From ZC4RG20 sp036381515 (GTDB lineage Bacteria > Pseudomonadota > Gammaproteobacteria > Steroidobacterales > Rariloculaceae): DNA of 64,000 nucleotides. Location of the stretch: the NCBI GenBank assembly GCA_036381515.1, contig DASVCR010000015.1, positions 59,375 through 123,374 on the forward strand, read 5' to 3'. Position 1 is the first letter of the stretch. Each line of letters starts with the position of its first letter. A model generated the notes under the pieces. That model did no database searches, had not been told where the DNA came from, and worked only from the letters and a program-made list of their open reading frames with translations. This document shows positions 51,164-59,930 of the stretch, piece by piece. A program made the position numbers and the translations under genes.

Positions 51164-52074
51164 CGGAGATCCCTCCTTCGTTCGGCCAGCGCGATCACGC
51201 GGCGCGCGCGGGCGAGATGCGGCCGGTCGAGCATGCGTCCGTCGAGCGAGATCGCGCCGACGCCGGGCGCCGCTTCGAACGCCGCGACGATCCTGCGGGC
51301 GCGCTCGACCTCTTCGCGCGACGGCGTGAACACCTCGTTCAGCAGGTCGACCTGCGCGGGATGGATCGCGAGCTTGCCGGCGAAGCCGTCGCGCTTCGCC
51401 GCGAGCGCCTGGCGCAGCAGGCGCGTCTCGTCGACGAGGTCCGTATGCACGGTGTCGATCGCGGGAACGCCTGCATCCGCGGCGGCGAGCAGGCACAGCG
51501 CGCGCACGAGCTGATACGGCGGCAGCCACTCGCCGTCCGCGTCGACGGCCGTCTCGGCGCCGAGCGCCGCGGACAGATCCTCGGCGCCCCACGTCAGGTA
51601 CGCGAGGCGAGGGCTCGCGCCCGCGTAGCGGCCGAGCGCGAAGACGCCGGCCGGTGTCTCGGTCGCGATCGGCATGATCGCGGTGGCGCCGGGCGGCACG
51701 CCCGCGCGGGGCTCGAGCGCATCGAGCAGCACGGAGAGCCGCGCAACGTCGTCAGCCGCGCGCACCTTCGGCACGACGAGACCGTCGGGGCGAGCGGGCA
51801 GGATCGCGTCGAGATCGGCGCGCGCCTCCGGTTCGTCGAGCGCGTTGATGCGCACGAAGATCGTCCGCCCGGGCTCGCGCTCGCCGTGCAGGAACTCGGC
51901 TGTGAGGTCGCGCGCGCGGCCCTTGCGCGCGGGATCGACCGCATCCTCGAGGTCTAGAATCAGCGCGTCCGCCGCCGTGTCGCGCGCCTTCGCGAGCTTT
52001 CTCTCGCTGTCGCCCGGCACGAAGAGCATCGATCTCGGCGGCGCGATAGCCGGTACGTCGACGGGCGTGTCCAT
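51151..52074 (-). CDS. HpcH/HpaI aldolase (CitE-like, citrate lyase beta family)
   Basis: 307 residues. SMLFVPGDSERKLAKARDTA then ADALILDLEDAVDPARK and RIFVRINALDEPEARADLDA match CitE-like CoA-ester lyases (the first LDLEDAV is the Mg2+ region). Members cleave beta-hydroxyacyl-CoA such as malyl- or citramalyl-CoA; the true HMG-CoA lyase belongs to a different family. In the leucine pathway context it could act on a hydroxyacyl-CoA, but this is inference. It starts 15 bases after the carboxylase stop. Confidence 0.85.
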   Translation of the reverse strand: MDTPVDVPAIAPPRSMLFVPGDSERKLAKARDTAADALILDLEDAVDPARKGRARDLTAEFLHGEREPGRTIFVRINALDEPEARADLDAILPARPDGLVVPKVRAADDVARLSVLLDALEPRAGVPPGATAIMPIATETPAGVFALGRYAGASPRLAYLTWGAEDLSAALGAETAVDADGEWLPPYQLVRALCLLAAADAGVPAIDTVHTDLVDETRLLRQALAAKRDGFAGKLAIHPAQVDLLNEVFTPSREEVERARRIVAAFEAAPGVGAISLDGRMLDRPHLARARRVIALAERRRDLRCRI

Positions 52075-52089
52075 CGTGACGTCCTCGGG

Positions 52090-53694
52090 TCACATCCTCA
52101 GGATGCCGAGCGGCGACTCGGGCGGGAGCGGTGCGTTCGCCGCGACGGCGAGGGACTCGGCGAGCACGTCCCGCGTGTCGGCCGGGTCCACGATGCCGTC
52201 GTCCCAGAGCCGCGCGCTCGCGTAGAGCGCGTGCGACTGCCGCTCGTAGCGCGCTCTGATCTCGTCGCGAAACGCGGCGTCGTCGCCGTCGGCGTCGGCA
52301 TGGCGTCCGCTGCGCCGCCGCACGCGCGCGAGCACCATCGCGGCCTGCTCGCCGCCCATCACGGCGATGCGCGCGTTCGGCCACGTCCACAGGAAGCGCG
52401 GGCCGTAAGCGCGCCCGCACATGCCGTAGTTGCCGGCGCCGAACGAGCCGCCGATGATCACAGTGATCTTCGGCACGCGTGCGCACGCGACCGCGGTGAC
52501 GAGCTTCGCGCCGTCCTTCGCGATGCCGCGGCGCTCCGCGTCCTTGCCGACCATGAACCCGGCGATGTTCTGGAAGAACAGGAGCGGCAGACCGCGCCGG
52601 TTACAGAGCTCGATGAAGTGCGTGCCTTTGAGCGCGGACTCCGAGAACAGCACGCCGTTGTTCGCGAGGATGCCGACCGGCCGCCCCTTGACCCGCGCGA
52701 ACGCGCAGACGAGCGTCGTCCCATAGCGCTGCTTGAACTCGTCGAGCTCCGAGCCGTCGACGATCCGCGCGAGCACCTCGCGGACGTTGTATTGCCGACG
52801 CATGTCCTGCGGCACGATGCCGTAGAGCTCGTCGGCGGGGTAGAGCGGCGGCTCGCCGGCATCGTCGCGGGGCTCGATGCGCGCGGCCGGCACGCCGCCT
52901 CGCGCGACGATGCGCCTCGCGATCGCGAGCGCGTCGTCCTCGGTCTCGGCGAGGTGATCGGCGACCCCGGAGAGGCGCGTGTGCACGTCGGCGCCGCCGA
53001 GCGTCTCGTCGTCGACGTCCTCGCCGATCGCGGCCTTCACGAGCGGCGGACCCGCGAGGTAAATCGTGCCCTGGTTCCTCACGATCACGGCCTCGTCGCA
53101 CATCGCAGGCACGTACGCGCCGCCCGCGGTGCACGAGCCGAGCACGACCGCGACCTGCGGGATGTTGCGGGCCGACATCTGCGCCTGGTTGTAGAAGATG
53201 CGGCCGAAGTGGTCGCGATCGGGGAATACCTCGTCCTGCAGCGGCAGATACGCGCCGCCCGAGTCGACGAGATAGATGCACGGCAGATCGTTCTCGAGCG
53301 CGATCTCCTGCGCGCGCAGATGCTTCTTGACCGTGAGCGGATAGTACGTGCCGCCTTTCACGGTCGCGTCGTTCGCGACGATCATCGCGTGCCTTTCGGC
53401 GACGCGGCCGATGCCGGCAACCAATCCTGCGGCCGGCAGCGGGTCGTCGTAGACCTCGTGCGCCGCAAAGAGGCCGATCTCGAGCCACGGCGAGCCGGGA
53501 TCGAGCAGCCGTGCGATGCGTTCGCGGGCCGCGAGCTTGCCGCGCTCGGCGTGCCGCGTGCGGGCCGGCTCCGGGCCGCCGATCCGGATCTCGTCCGCGA
53601 GGCGCTTCAAGTCCTCTGCGAGCTTGCGGTTGATCTCGGCGTTGCGCAGGAAATCGTCCGACGCCGGATCGACCTTCGTCCGGAACGCCGTCAT
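52090..53694 (-). CDS. liuB: Methylcrotonyl-CoA carboxylase beta (carboxyltransferase) subunit
   Basis: 534 residues. GGTYYPLTVKKHLRAQEIAL and LPCIYLVDSGGAYLPLQDEV, followed by FPDRDHFGRIFYNQAQMSA, are diagnostic for MCC beta. The carboxyltransferase fold carries GSCTAGGAYVPAMCDEAVI for acyl-CoA binding. It converts 3-methylcrotonyl-CoA to 3-methylglutaconyl-CoA with the biotin-bearing alpha subunit, which is not in the window. It starts directly (0 bases) after the stop of the isovaleryl-CoA dehydrogenase gene. Confidence 0.92.
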   Translation of the reverse strand: MTAFRTKVDPASDDFLRNAEINRKLAEDLKRLADEIRIGGPEPARTRHAERGKLAARERIARLLDPGSPWLEIGLFAAHEVYDDPLPAAGLVAGIGRVAERHAMIVANDATVKGGTYYPLTVKKHLRAQEIALENDLPCIYLVDSGGAYLPLQDEVFPDRDHFGRIFYNQAQMSARNIPQVAVVLGSCTAGGAYVPAMCDEAVIVRNQGTIYLAGPPLVKAAIGEDVDDETLGGADVHTRLSGVADHLAETEDDALAIARRIVARGGVPAARIEPRDDAGEPPLYPADELYGIVPQDMRRQYNVREVLARIVDGSELDEFKQRYGTTLVCAFARVKGRPVGILANNGVLFSESALKGTHFIELCNRRGLPLLFFQNIAGFMVGKDAERRGIAKDGAKLVTAVACARVPKITVIIGGSFGAGNYGMCGRAYGPRFLWTWPNARIAVMGGEQAAMVLARVRRRSGRHADADGDDAAFRDEIRARYERQSHALYASARLWDDGIVDPADTRDVLAESLAVAANAPLPPESPLGILRM

Positions 53695-54885
53695 CTACGC
53701 CCCCGCGTCCGTCGCCGCGAAGAGCTCCCGGCCGATCAGCATGCGGCGGATCTCGTTCGTGCCGGCGCCGATCTCGTAGAGCTTCGCGTCGCGCCAGAGC
53801 CGCCCGGCCGGATACTCGCTCGTGTAGCCGTTGCCGCCGAGCGCCTGGATCGTCTGGCCCGCAACCCACGTCGCGGCCTCGGAAGCCTTCAGGATCGCGG
53901 CCGCCGCGTCGTAGCGGCGGGCCTTGCCGCGGTCCGCTGCGGCGGCGACCGCGTAGACGAAGGCCCGCGATCCGTTCATGGCCACGTACATGTCCGCGAG
54001 CTTGCCCTGCATCAGCTCGAAGCTGCCGATCGGACGATCGAACTGCCTGCGCTCGCGCACGTAGGGCAGCACGACGTCGAAGCACGCGCGCATGATGCCG
54101 AGCGGCCCGCCCGCGAGGACGATGCGCTCGATGTCGAGGCCGGACATCAGGATCTCGATGCCGTCGCCGGGGAGCACGTGCGTCGCGGGGATGCGGCAGT
54201 CCGCGAACACGAGGCCCGACGTGTCCGAGCCGCGCATGCCGAGCTTGTCGAGCTTCGGCTCGACGGAGAAGCCGGGCATCGTGCGTTCGACGATGAACGC
54301 CTTGATCGCCGGACGACCCGTACGTGCCGCCTCGTCGGCAACAGCGGGCTCGGCGACGCGAGCGTACACGATCAGCACGTCCGCCTCGGGCCCGTTCGTG
54401 ATCCACATCTTCGTGCCGTTCAGCACGTAGTCGTCGCCGTCGCGCACCGCGGTCGTCCGCATCGACAGCACGTCCGAGCCCGCCTGCGCCTCGCTCATCG
54501 CGAGCGCGCCGACGTGCGATCCGTCGAGGAGCTTCGGCAGGAAGCGCCGCTTCTGCTCGAGGGTCCCGAAGCGCCGGATCTGGTTCACGCACAGGTTCGC
54601 CTGCACGGCGTACGACAGGCCGACCGCGGCCGATGCGCGGGAGAGCTCCTCGATGACGAGGACCTGCGCGAGATAGCCGAGCCCGGCGCCGCCGAGCTCG
54701 GGCTCGAGCGTCACGCCGAACAGGCCGAGCGCGCCGAGCTCGCGCCAGAGGTCTCTCGGAAACTCGTTGTCTCTGTCGATCCCCGCCGCGCGGGGCGCGA
54801 TCCGCTCCTCGGCGAACCGGCGCACGTGCTCGCGCAGCATCGTCAGGTCTTCGTCGAAGCCGAAATCGAAGTCGAGACCGATCAT
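53695..54885 (-). CDS. liuA: Isovaleryl-CoA dehydrogenase
   Basis: 396 residues. VEISRASAAVGLSYAVQANL-type motif (VIEELSRASAAVGLSYAVQ) and LCVNQIRRFGTLEQKRRFLP are isovaleryl-CoA dehydrogenase hallmarks; the FAD site LAMSEAQAGSDVLSMRTTA and the C-terminal GGNGYTSEYPAGRLWRDAKL are intact. It oxidises isovaleryl-CoA to 3-methylcrotonyl-CoA, feeding the carboxylase downstream. Its start overlaps the E2 stop by four bases (ATGA). Confidence 0.93.
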   Translation of the reverse strand: MIGLDFDFGFDEDLTMLREHVRRFAEERIAPRAAGIDRDNEFPRDLWRELGALGLFGVTLEPELGGAGLGYLAQVLVIEELSRASAAVGLSYAVQANLCVNQIRRFGTLEQKRRFLPKLLDGSHVGALAMSEAQAGSDVLSMRTTAVRDGDDYVLNGTKMWITNGPEADVLIVYARVAEPAVADEAARTGRPAIKAFIVERTMPGFSVEPKLDKLGMRGSDTSGLVFADCRIPATHVLPGDGIEILMSGLDIERIVLAGGPLGIMRACFDVVLPYVRERRQFDRPIGSFELMQGKLADMYVAMNGSRAFVYAVAAAADRGKARRYDAAAAILKASEAATWVAGQTIQALGGNGYTSEYPAGRLWRDAKLYEIGAGTNEIRRMLIGRELFAATDAGA

Positions 54886-56243
54886 GCGGTGCTCGCGTCA
54901 CGCGCCTCGAGATGCGCGATGACCGCGGCGAGGAAGCGCGTCGCCTCGCCGCCGGTCACGGCGCGGTGATCGAACGTCAGCGACAGCGGGAGGATGGGAT
55001 GCACGACGGGCTTCCCGTCGACCGCGACGACCTCGTCGCGCACGCGCCCGGCGCCGAGGATCGCGACCGTCGGCGGCTGCACGATCGGGTTCGCGTATCG
55101 GCCGCCGAACGTGCCGAAGTTCGACAGCGTGAACGTGTAGCCTCGCAGCTCCTCCGGCGGGATCGTGCGCGCCTCGACGTCGCGGCGCAGCCGCGCGAGC
55201 CCTTCGGCGAGATCCTCGGGCGTGCGGTTGCCGACGTCGCGCAGCACCGGTACGAACAGCCCGTCGCCGGTATCGACCGCGATGCCGAGGTGCACCTTCG
55301 GCAGCACGCGCCGGCCGAGGGCATGGCTGTCGAACCACGCATTCAGCGCGGGCTCGACCTCGACCGCCGCGGCGATCGCGAGGATCAGCCGCACCATCAG
55401 GTCGCGCCGCTCCGGCCACCACGCGGAGAGGTCCGCATCGTCGTTGACGGTGACGGCCGCGACCTCCGCATGCGCCTGCGTCATCGCGCGCGCCATCGTC
55501 CGGCGCACACCGCGCAGCGGCTCGATCGGTCCGACCTCGTCGAGGAGCTTCCGGACGCGCTCGACGTCGCGCGCGGTGATCGTGTCGTTCGGTCCGCTCG
55601 GCGTGACGATGGCGAGGTCGACGTCGAGCCTTCTCGCGAGCGCGCGCACGGCCGGCGTCGCGCGGACGACCGTGCCGCTGCGCCGCCCGACGGACGTCGC
55701 GGACTCGCGCGTGATCTCTTCGCGCGACTCGACGCGGCCTACGACCGTGCCGGTGTCGCGGCGCGCCGCCCGGCCTGCTGCCGCCGTGCCGCCCGCCGCA
55801 CTCGCGGCGCCGGCCGCGGTCGCCGCCTCGCGCCACGTCTGCGCGGCCTCGGCCGGCGATCGCTCGGCGACGCCTTCGCGGCGGGCAGCGGGCGGGCCCT
55901 CCGGTGCCCGGGAGTCGTCCGGCATCGCCGCATCGTCACGCCGCGGCTGCGCGTCGTGCGGTTCCGCCGCGACCTGCCGCCCGTGCGATGTTTCGGCCGT
56001 GTCGTCGCCTGCGTCGGCGAACTCGATCAGCGGATCGCCGACCTGCAGGATGTCGCCCGGCGCGACGAACAGGCGCGCGATCCTTCCGGCGCGCGGGCTC
56101 GGAATCTCGACGACGGCCTTCTCCGTCTCGACCGAGAGCAGCGGCTGGTCGGCCTCGACCTCGTCGCCCTCGGCGACGTGCCATGCGCAGATTTCGGCTT
56201 CCTGCAGGCCCTCGCCGAGATCGGGCAGCGTGAAGATCCTCAT
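54882..56243 (-). CDS. bkdB: Branched-chain 2-oxo acid dehydrogenase E2 (dihydrolipoyl acyltransferase)
   Basis: 453 residues. An N-terminal lipoyl domain has VETEKAVVEIPSPRAG (lipoyl Lys), a long Ala/Glu/Arg-rich linker follows, then a peripheral subunit-binding domain (ATPAVRALARRLDVDLAIVT) and the catalytic domain. The active-site motif is DHRAVTGG, where most E2s have DHRxxDG; the Asp is replaced by Thr. It transfers the acyl group to CoA. Its start overlaps E1 beta by four bases. Confidence 0.9.
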   Translation of the reverse strand: MRIFTLPDLGEGLQEAEICAWHVAEGDEVEADQPLLSVETEKAVVEIPSPRAGRIARLFVAPGDILQVGDPLIEFADAGDDTAETSHGRQVAAEPHDAQPRRDDAAMPDDSRAPEGPPAARREGVAERSPAEAAQTWREAATAAGAASAAGGTAAAGRAARRDTGTVVGRVESREEITRESATSVGRRSGTVVRATPAVRALARRLDVDLAIVTPSGPNDTITARDVERVRKLLDEVGPIEPLRGVRRTMARAMTQAHAEVAAVTVNDDADLSAWWPERRDLMVRLILAIAAAVEVEPALNAWFDSHALGRRVLPKVHLGIAVDTGDGLFVPVLRDVGNRTPEDLAEGLARLRRDVEARTIPPEELRGYTFTLSNFGTFGGRYANPIVQPPTVAILGAGRVRDEVVAVDGKPVVHPILPLSLTFDHRAVTGGEATRFLAAVIAHLEARDASTA

Positions 56244-57220
56244 GCCGCCTCCAGCGACTCGTGCGCCGCGGCGACGATCGCGGCGACGCCGGGCAGGTAG
56301 TGATTCTCGAGGCGCGCGAGCGGCATCACCGTGTCGTAACCGGTCACGCGCTTGACCGGCGCGAGCAGCGACATGAGGCCCTCGTCGGCGAGCCGTGCGG
56401 CGATCTCCGCGCCGACGCCGACGTTGCGCGCCGCCTCGTGCACGATCACGCAGCGGCCCGTCTTCTCGACCGATTCGAAGATCGTCGCCATGTCGAGCGG
56501 CGCGATCGTTGCGACGTCGATCACCTCGGCGTCGATCCCGTCGGCCGCGAGGTGATCCGCGGCGAGCAGCGTCTCGCGCACGGATGCGCCCCACGAGACG
56601 AGCGTGACGTCGCTGCCGCTCCGGAGCACGAACGCGACGTCGAGCGGCAGCGCGTCGCCCGAGTCCTCGACAGCCTCCTTGCCGAGCCGATAGATTCGCT
56701 CGGGCTCCAGGAACACGACCGGATCCGGATCGCGGATCGCCGCGAGCAGCAGGCCGTACGCGCGCGCCGGCGACGACGGCGCGACGACGCGAAGTCCCGG
56801 AATGTGCGCGAACAGCGTCTCGGTGCTCTCCGAGTGGTGCTCGGGCGCATGGATGCCGCCGCCGAACGGCGCGCGCAGCACCATCGGGCACGTGAGCCGG
56901 CCCTGCGTGCGGCGGCGCAGCCGCGACGCGTGATTCAGCATCTGATCGAGCGCGGGATAGATGAATCCCATGAACTGAATCTCGGCGACGGGGCGGAAGC
57001 CCTGCGCGGCGAGCCCGACGCTCATGCCGGCGATCAGCGTCTCGGCGAGCGGCGTGTCGATCACCCGCTCCGGACCGAAGCGCTCGAGCAGGCCCGCCGT
57101 CGCGCGGAACACGCCGCCGTTCACACCGACGTCCTCGCCGAGCACGACGACGCGCTCGTCGGCCTCCATCTCGTGCGCAAGCGCGAGCGTGACGGCTTCG
57201 ACGAGGGTGATCTCAGCCAT
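56240..57220 (-). CDS. bkdA2: Branched-chain 2-oxo acid dehydrogenase E1 beta subunit
   Basis: 326 residues. MAEITLVEAVTLALAHEMEA, VVVLGEDVGVNGGVFRATAG and FGPERVIDTPLAETLIAGMS then the K+ / ThDP-related QFMGFIYPALDQMLNHASRL are family features of the E1 beta chain of 2-oxo acid dehydrogenases. The ATG at 57220 follows GAGGAG; an upstream ATG at 57247 is weaker. It overlaps E1 alpha by 8 bases and E2 by four. Confidence 0.93.
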   Translation of the reverse strand: MAEITLVEAVTLALAHEMEADERVVVLGEDVGVNGGVFRATAGLLERFGPERVIDTPLAETLIAGMSVGLAAQGFRPVAEIQFMGFIYPALDQMLNHASRLRRRTQGRLTCPMVLRAPFGGGIHAPEHHSESTETLFAHIPGLRVVAPSSPARAYGLLLAAIRDPDPVVFLEPERIYRLGKEAVEDSGDALPLDVAFVLRSGSDVTLVSWGASVRETLLAADHLAADGIDAEVIDVATIAPLDMATIFESVEKTGRCVIVHEAARNVGVGAEIAARLADEGLMSLLAPVKRVTGYDTVMPLARLENHYLPGVAAIVAAAHESLEAA

Positions 57221-58433
57221 GGCGCGTGTCTCCTCGTGCGACGTCATGGGCGGGCCGCCGCTCGCGATCGTGTCCGCGCGTCGGCCCGGCGGGCACGTCG
57301 CGCCCGTCGAGGTGCGCGCACGACGCGAGGGCTTCGCGCTGCGGCTCGAGCGCGCGGGGCAGGCGCTCGAACAGGTGGTCGAACATCGATTCCGGCGGAC
57401 GGGCAGGGGTCGCGGCGTAGTCGGCGACGGCCTTCTCGACCGCGGCGCCGAGCTCCGCCCGGAGCGCCGCATCCTGCGCCTCGCTGAATGCGCCGGCGCG
57501 GATCAGATAAGCGGCGACGCGCTTCAGCGGATCGCGCGCGCGCCACAGTGCGAGCTCCTCCTCCGAGCGGTAGCGGCGCGCGTCGTCGGCCGTCGTATGA
57601 TCGTGCATGCGATACGTCAGCGCCTCGATCACGTGCGGTCCGCCGCCGCTGCGAGCCTTCTCGAGCGCGCGTGCCGTCGCGTGGTACACCGCGATCAGGT
57701 CGTTGCCGTCGATCTGCTCGCCGTCGATGCCGGCCGCGATCGCCTTCTGCGCGAGCGTCTCGGCGCGCGACTGCTGGCGCCGCGGCACCGAGATCGCCCA
57801 CTGGTTGTTCGCGATCACGAACACGAGCGGCAGATCGAAGACGCCTGCGGCGTTCAGCGCCTCGTAGAAGTCGCCCTTGGACGTGGCGCCGTCGCCGAGC
57901 GCGCAGACCGCGACGCGCGGCTCGCGTCTCAGCTTGAACGCGCAGGCGACGCCGACCGCGTGCGGCGCGTGCGTCGCGATCGGCACGCAGATCGGGAAGT
58001 CCTCGCGCGGCGCGCTCGGCCCGGAGTAGTCCATGCCGGTCTCGTCGCCGCCCCAGTAGAGCAGGAGCTCGCGCATCTCGACGCCCCGCAGCAGCATCGC
58101 GCCGGTCTCGCGGTAGGTCGGCAGCAGCACGTCCTCGCGCGCCATCGCGGCGCCGATGCCGACCGACGTCGCCTCCTGCCCGAGGCTCGACGCGTAGGTG
58201 CCGAGCTGGCCGGTCCGCTGCAGCGCGACGGCCTTACGGTCGAAGAGCCGCGTCAGCAGCATGTGGCGATAGAGCTCGACGAGCCGTGCGTGGTCGTGCG
58301 CGATCGGCGGTGCGTCGTCGGCGAGCCGTCCGTGCTCGTCGAGGAACTGCGTGTAGCGGACCGCGAAACGCGCGACCGTGCGCGTCGGAGCGGCCGTCTC
58401 GTGCGCAATCCTTCTCATGCCTTCAAGCGACAT
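57213..58433 (-). CDS. bkdA1: Branched-chain 2-oxo acid dehydrogenase E1 alpha subunit
   Basis: 406 residues. The ThDP motif GDGATSKGDFYEALNAAGVF followed by LPLVFVIANNQWAISVP is typical; the substrate-side sequence THAPHAVGVACAFKLRREPR and the phosphorylation-loop-like TYRMHDHTTADDARRY are also conserved. With E1 beta, E2 and a shared E3 (not in the window) it oxidatively decarboxylates the 2-oxo acids of leucine, isoleucine and valine. It overlaps the TenA-like gene by 11 bases. Confidence 0.93.
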   Translation of the reverse strand: MSLEGMRRIAHETAAPTRTVARFAVRYTQFLDEHGRLADDAPPIAHDHARLVELYRHMLLTRLFDRKAVALQRTGQLGTYASSLGQEATSVGIGAAMAREDVLLPTYRETGAMLLRGVEMRELLLYWGGDETGMDYSGPSAPREDFPICVPIATHAPHAVGVACAFKLRREPRVAVCALGDGATSKGDFYEALNAAGVFDLPLVFVIANNQWAISVPRRQQSRAETLAQKAIAAGIDGEQIDGNDLIAVYHATARALEKARSGGGPHVIEALTYRMHDHTTADDARRYRSEEELALWRARDPLKRVAAYLIRAGAFSEAQDAALRAELGAAVEKAVADYAATPARPPESMFDHLFERLPRALEPQREALASCAHLDGRDVPAGPTRGHDRERRPAHDVARGDTRHG

Positions 58434-59268
58434 GATGTGCCTCTCCGCTGTGTTCGATCCGCAGCCGGTCGAGGCCGCGCCAGAAGACGAGCACGCCGTC
58501 CAGCATCCGTCGAGCATGCTCGACGAAGACGTCCTCGTCGATCGGGCGGCTCCCCAGGAAGTGCTCGAGCTCGTCGTCGGTGTGCCGGGCGTGATTGCGC
58601 TCGAGCTTCGCGTGCCACGTGAAGAAGCCGATGTCGAACGGCGCGAGGCCGCGGTGCTCGGCGTAGCGGCGCCAGCCTTCGACGAGCTCGTCCCAGAAGC
58701 CCGCGGCGGCCCAGTTCTCGACGGCCCACGACGCGGCGGCCGCGATCGTGTAGTCGTCGTGGCCGTAGAGCCGAATCAGCTCGTCACAGAAGCGGAGCGT
58801 CTCCGGCGTGCCGAAGCGGCGTTTGCCGAGGTCGCCGAAGCGGAGCCCGAGCTGACGGGCCATGCGCGCGAGAAGCTCGAAGTGCGCCGCCTGGAAGCGG
58901 AATGTCCCGCCTTCGATCGTGCCTTCGGGTGCGCCGAGCTCGTCCTCCGGAGAGCCGTATCCGACGGCATTGCCGCGCCGGAAACGGCGTCCGACACCAT
59001 TCCCGGTGTAGCCGACGCCGATCTCGTTCGCGAGGATCTCCTTCGACTCGCGCATCTCCTCGACCGTGTCGGCGTTCAGCATCTTCAGGAGCTGCGCGAC
59101 GAGGAACTGGTTCGAGAAGACGGAGAATTGGATCAGGAACGCGCGTGCATGAGCATCGTCGAACTCGCCGCGCCTGAACCACGGCGTATACGGGTTCGCG
59201 ACGATCACCGGGTGGCGGAGCACGTCGCGCTCGAGCCTTGCCTTGAAGCGTAGAGCTCGTTCGTCCAT
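58423..59268 (-). CDS. Heme-oxygenase-like diiron oxidase (TenA/PqqC-fold) of unknown substrate
   Basis: 281 residues, all-helical. RESKEILANEIGVGYTG and FTWHAKLERNHARHTDDELE resemble the metal-ligand helices of heme-oxygenase-like diiron oxygenases (HDO), with Glu and His residues spaced as needed; a further HFELLARMARQL lies in between. It heads the nine-gene operon and overlaps the E1 alpha gene by 11 bases. Oxidases of this fold cut C-C bonds or oxidise amino acids (e.g. BesC, SznF, UndA), so oxidation of a branched amino or fatty acid is a reasonable but unproven guess. ATG at 59268 has GGGAGG in front. Confidence 0.75.
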   Translation of the reverse strand: MDERALRFKARLERDVLRHPVIVANPYTPWFRRGEFDDAHARAFLIQFSVFSNQFLVAQLLKMLNADTVEEMRESKEILANEIGVGYTGNGVGRRFRRGNAVGYGSPEDELGAPEGTIEGGTFRFQAAHFELLARMARQLGLRFGDLGKRRFGTPETLRFCDELIRLYGHDDYTIAAAASWAVENWAAAGFWDELVEGWRRYAEHRGLAPFDIGFFTWHAKLERNHARHTDDELEHFLGSRPIDEDVFVEHARRMLDGVLVFWRGLDRLRIEHSGEAHHVA

Positions 59269-59405
59269 CACGAGCCTCCCGATGCCGATGAGCCCTACTC
59301 TAGCGCGTACGGCGTAGGCGTTTTGGCCAATCGAGCGCGGCGAAGGCCGCGAATCGAGTGGATTCTTCTCGTGCGGGCGGCATAAAGTAGTGGAAGACTC
59401 CAAGC

Positions 59406-59906
59406 GTGGAGGGCGTTTCGTTGCGTCTCGACGCGATCGACTTGCGGATCCTCGCGGAGCTCCAGGCGAACGCGCGCATCAGCATCGCGAGCCTTGCGAA
59501 GCGCGTATCGCTGACGCCGACGCCGTGCGCACGCCGCGTGCAGCAGCTCGAGGAGGCAGGGATCATCCGCGCGTACGTGACGCTGCTCGATCAGGCCGCG
59601 CTGGGCCTTCCGGTCAATGCGTTCGTCGAGGTGCGGCTCGTGCGCGAGGGCAGGCACGAGGTCGCCGAGTTCGAGTCGGCCGTGCACCGCTGCCCGGAGG
59701 TCATGGAGTGCTGGGCGATGTCGGGCGGCTACGACTATCTGCTCCGCGTGGTCGCCGCGGATCTCGACGGCTACAACCGGTTCCTGCGCGAGTCGCTGCT
59801 CTCCCTCGCTTGCGTCGATCACGTCGAGACGAGCTTCGCGCTGCAGCGCGTCGTCGACCGCACGGCGCTGCCGCTGCCGGGGGCGGGCGGGCGCGGGCGG
59901 CCCTGA
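59406..59906 (+). CDS. Lrp/AsnC-family transcriptional regulator
   Basis: 166 residues. The AsnC-type helix-turn-helix is LDAIDLRILAELQANARISI then ASLAKRVSLTPTPCARRVQQ, followed by the RAM effector domain (GGYDYLLRVVAADLDGYNRF). Lrp-type proteins sense leucine and related amino acids. It faces the branched-chain operon across a 137-base gap and is the natural candidate regulator of it. The start is GTG at 59406; a TTG at 59421 is less likely. Confidence 0.9.
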   Translation: MEGVSLRLDAIDLRILAELQANARISIASLAKRVSLTPTPCARRVQQLEEAGIIRAYVTLLDQAALGLPVNAFVEVRLVREGRHEVAEFESAVHRCPEVMECWAMSGGYDYLLRVVAADLDGYNRFLRESLLSLACVDHVETSFALQRVVDRTALPLPGAGGRGRP

Positions 59907-59917
59907 TCGGCCGCCCG
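59894..59917. terminator. Hairpin between Lrp and the TonB-dependent receptor
   Basis: CGGGCGGCC (59894-59902) and GGCCGCCCG (59909-59917) pair perfectly around a 6-base loop. The stop codon of the Lrp gene is in the loop, and the convergent receptor stop lies 14 bases further, so this probably terminates both. Confidence 0.65.
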
Positions 59918-59930
59918 ATGCTCGCAGCCC

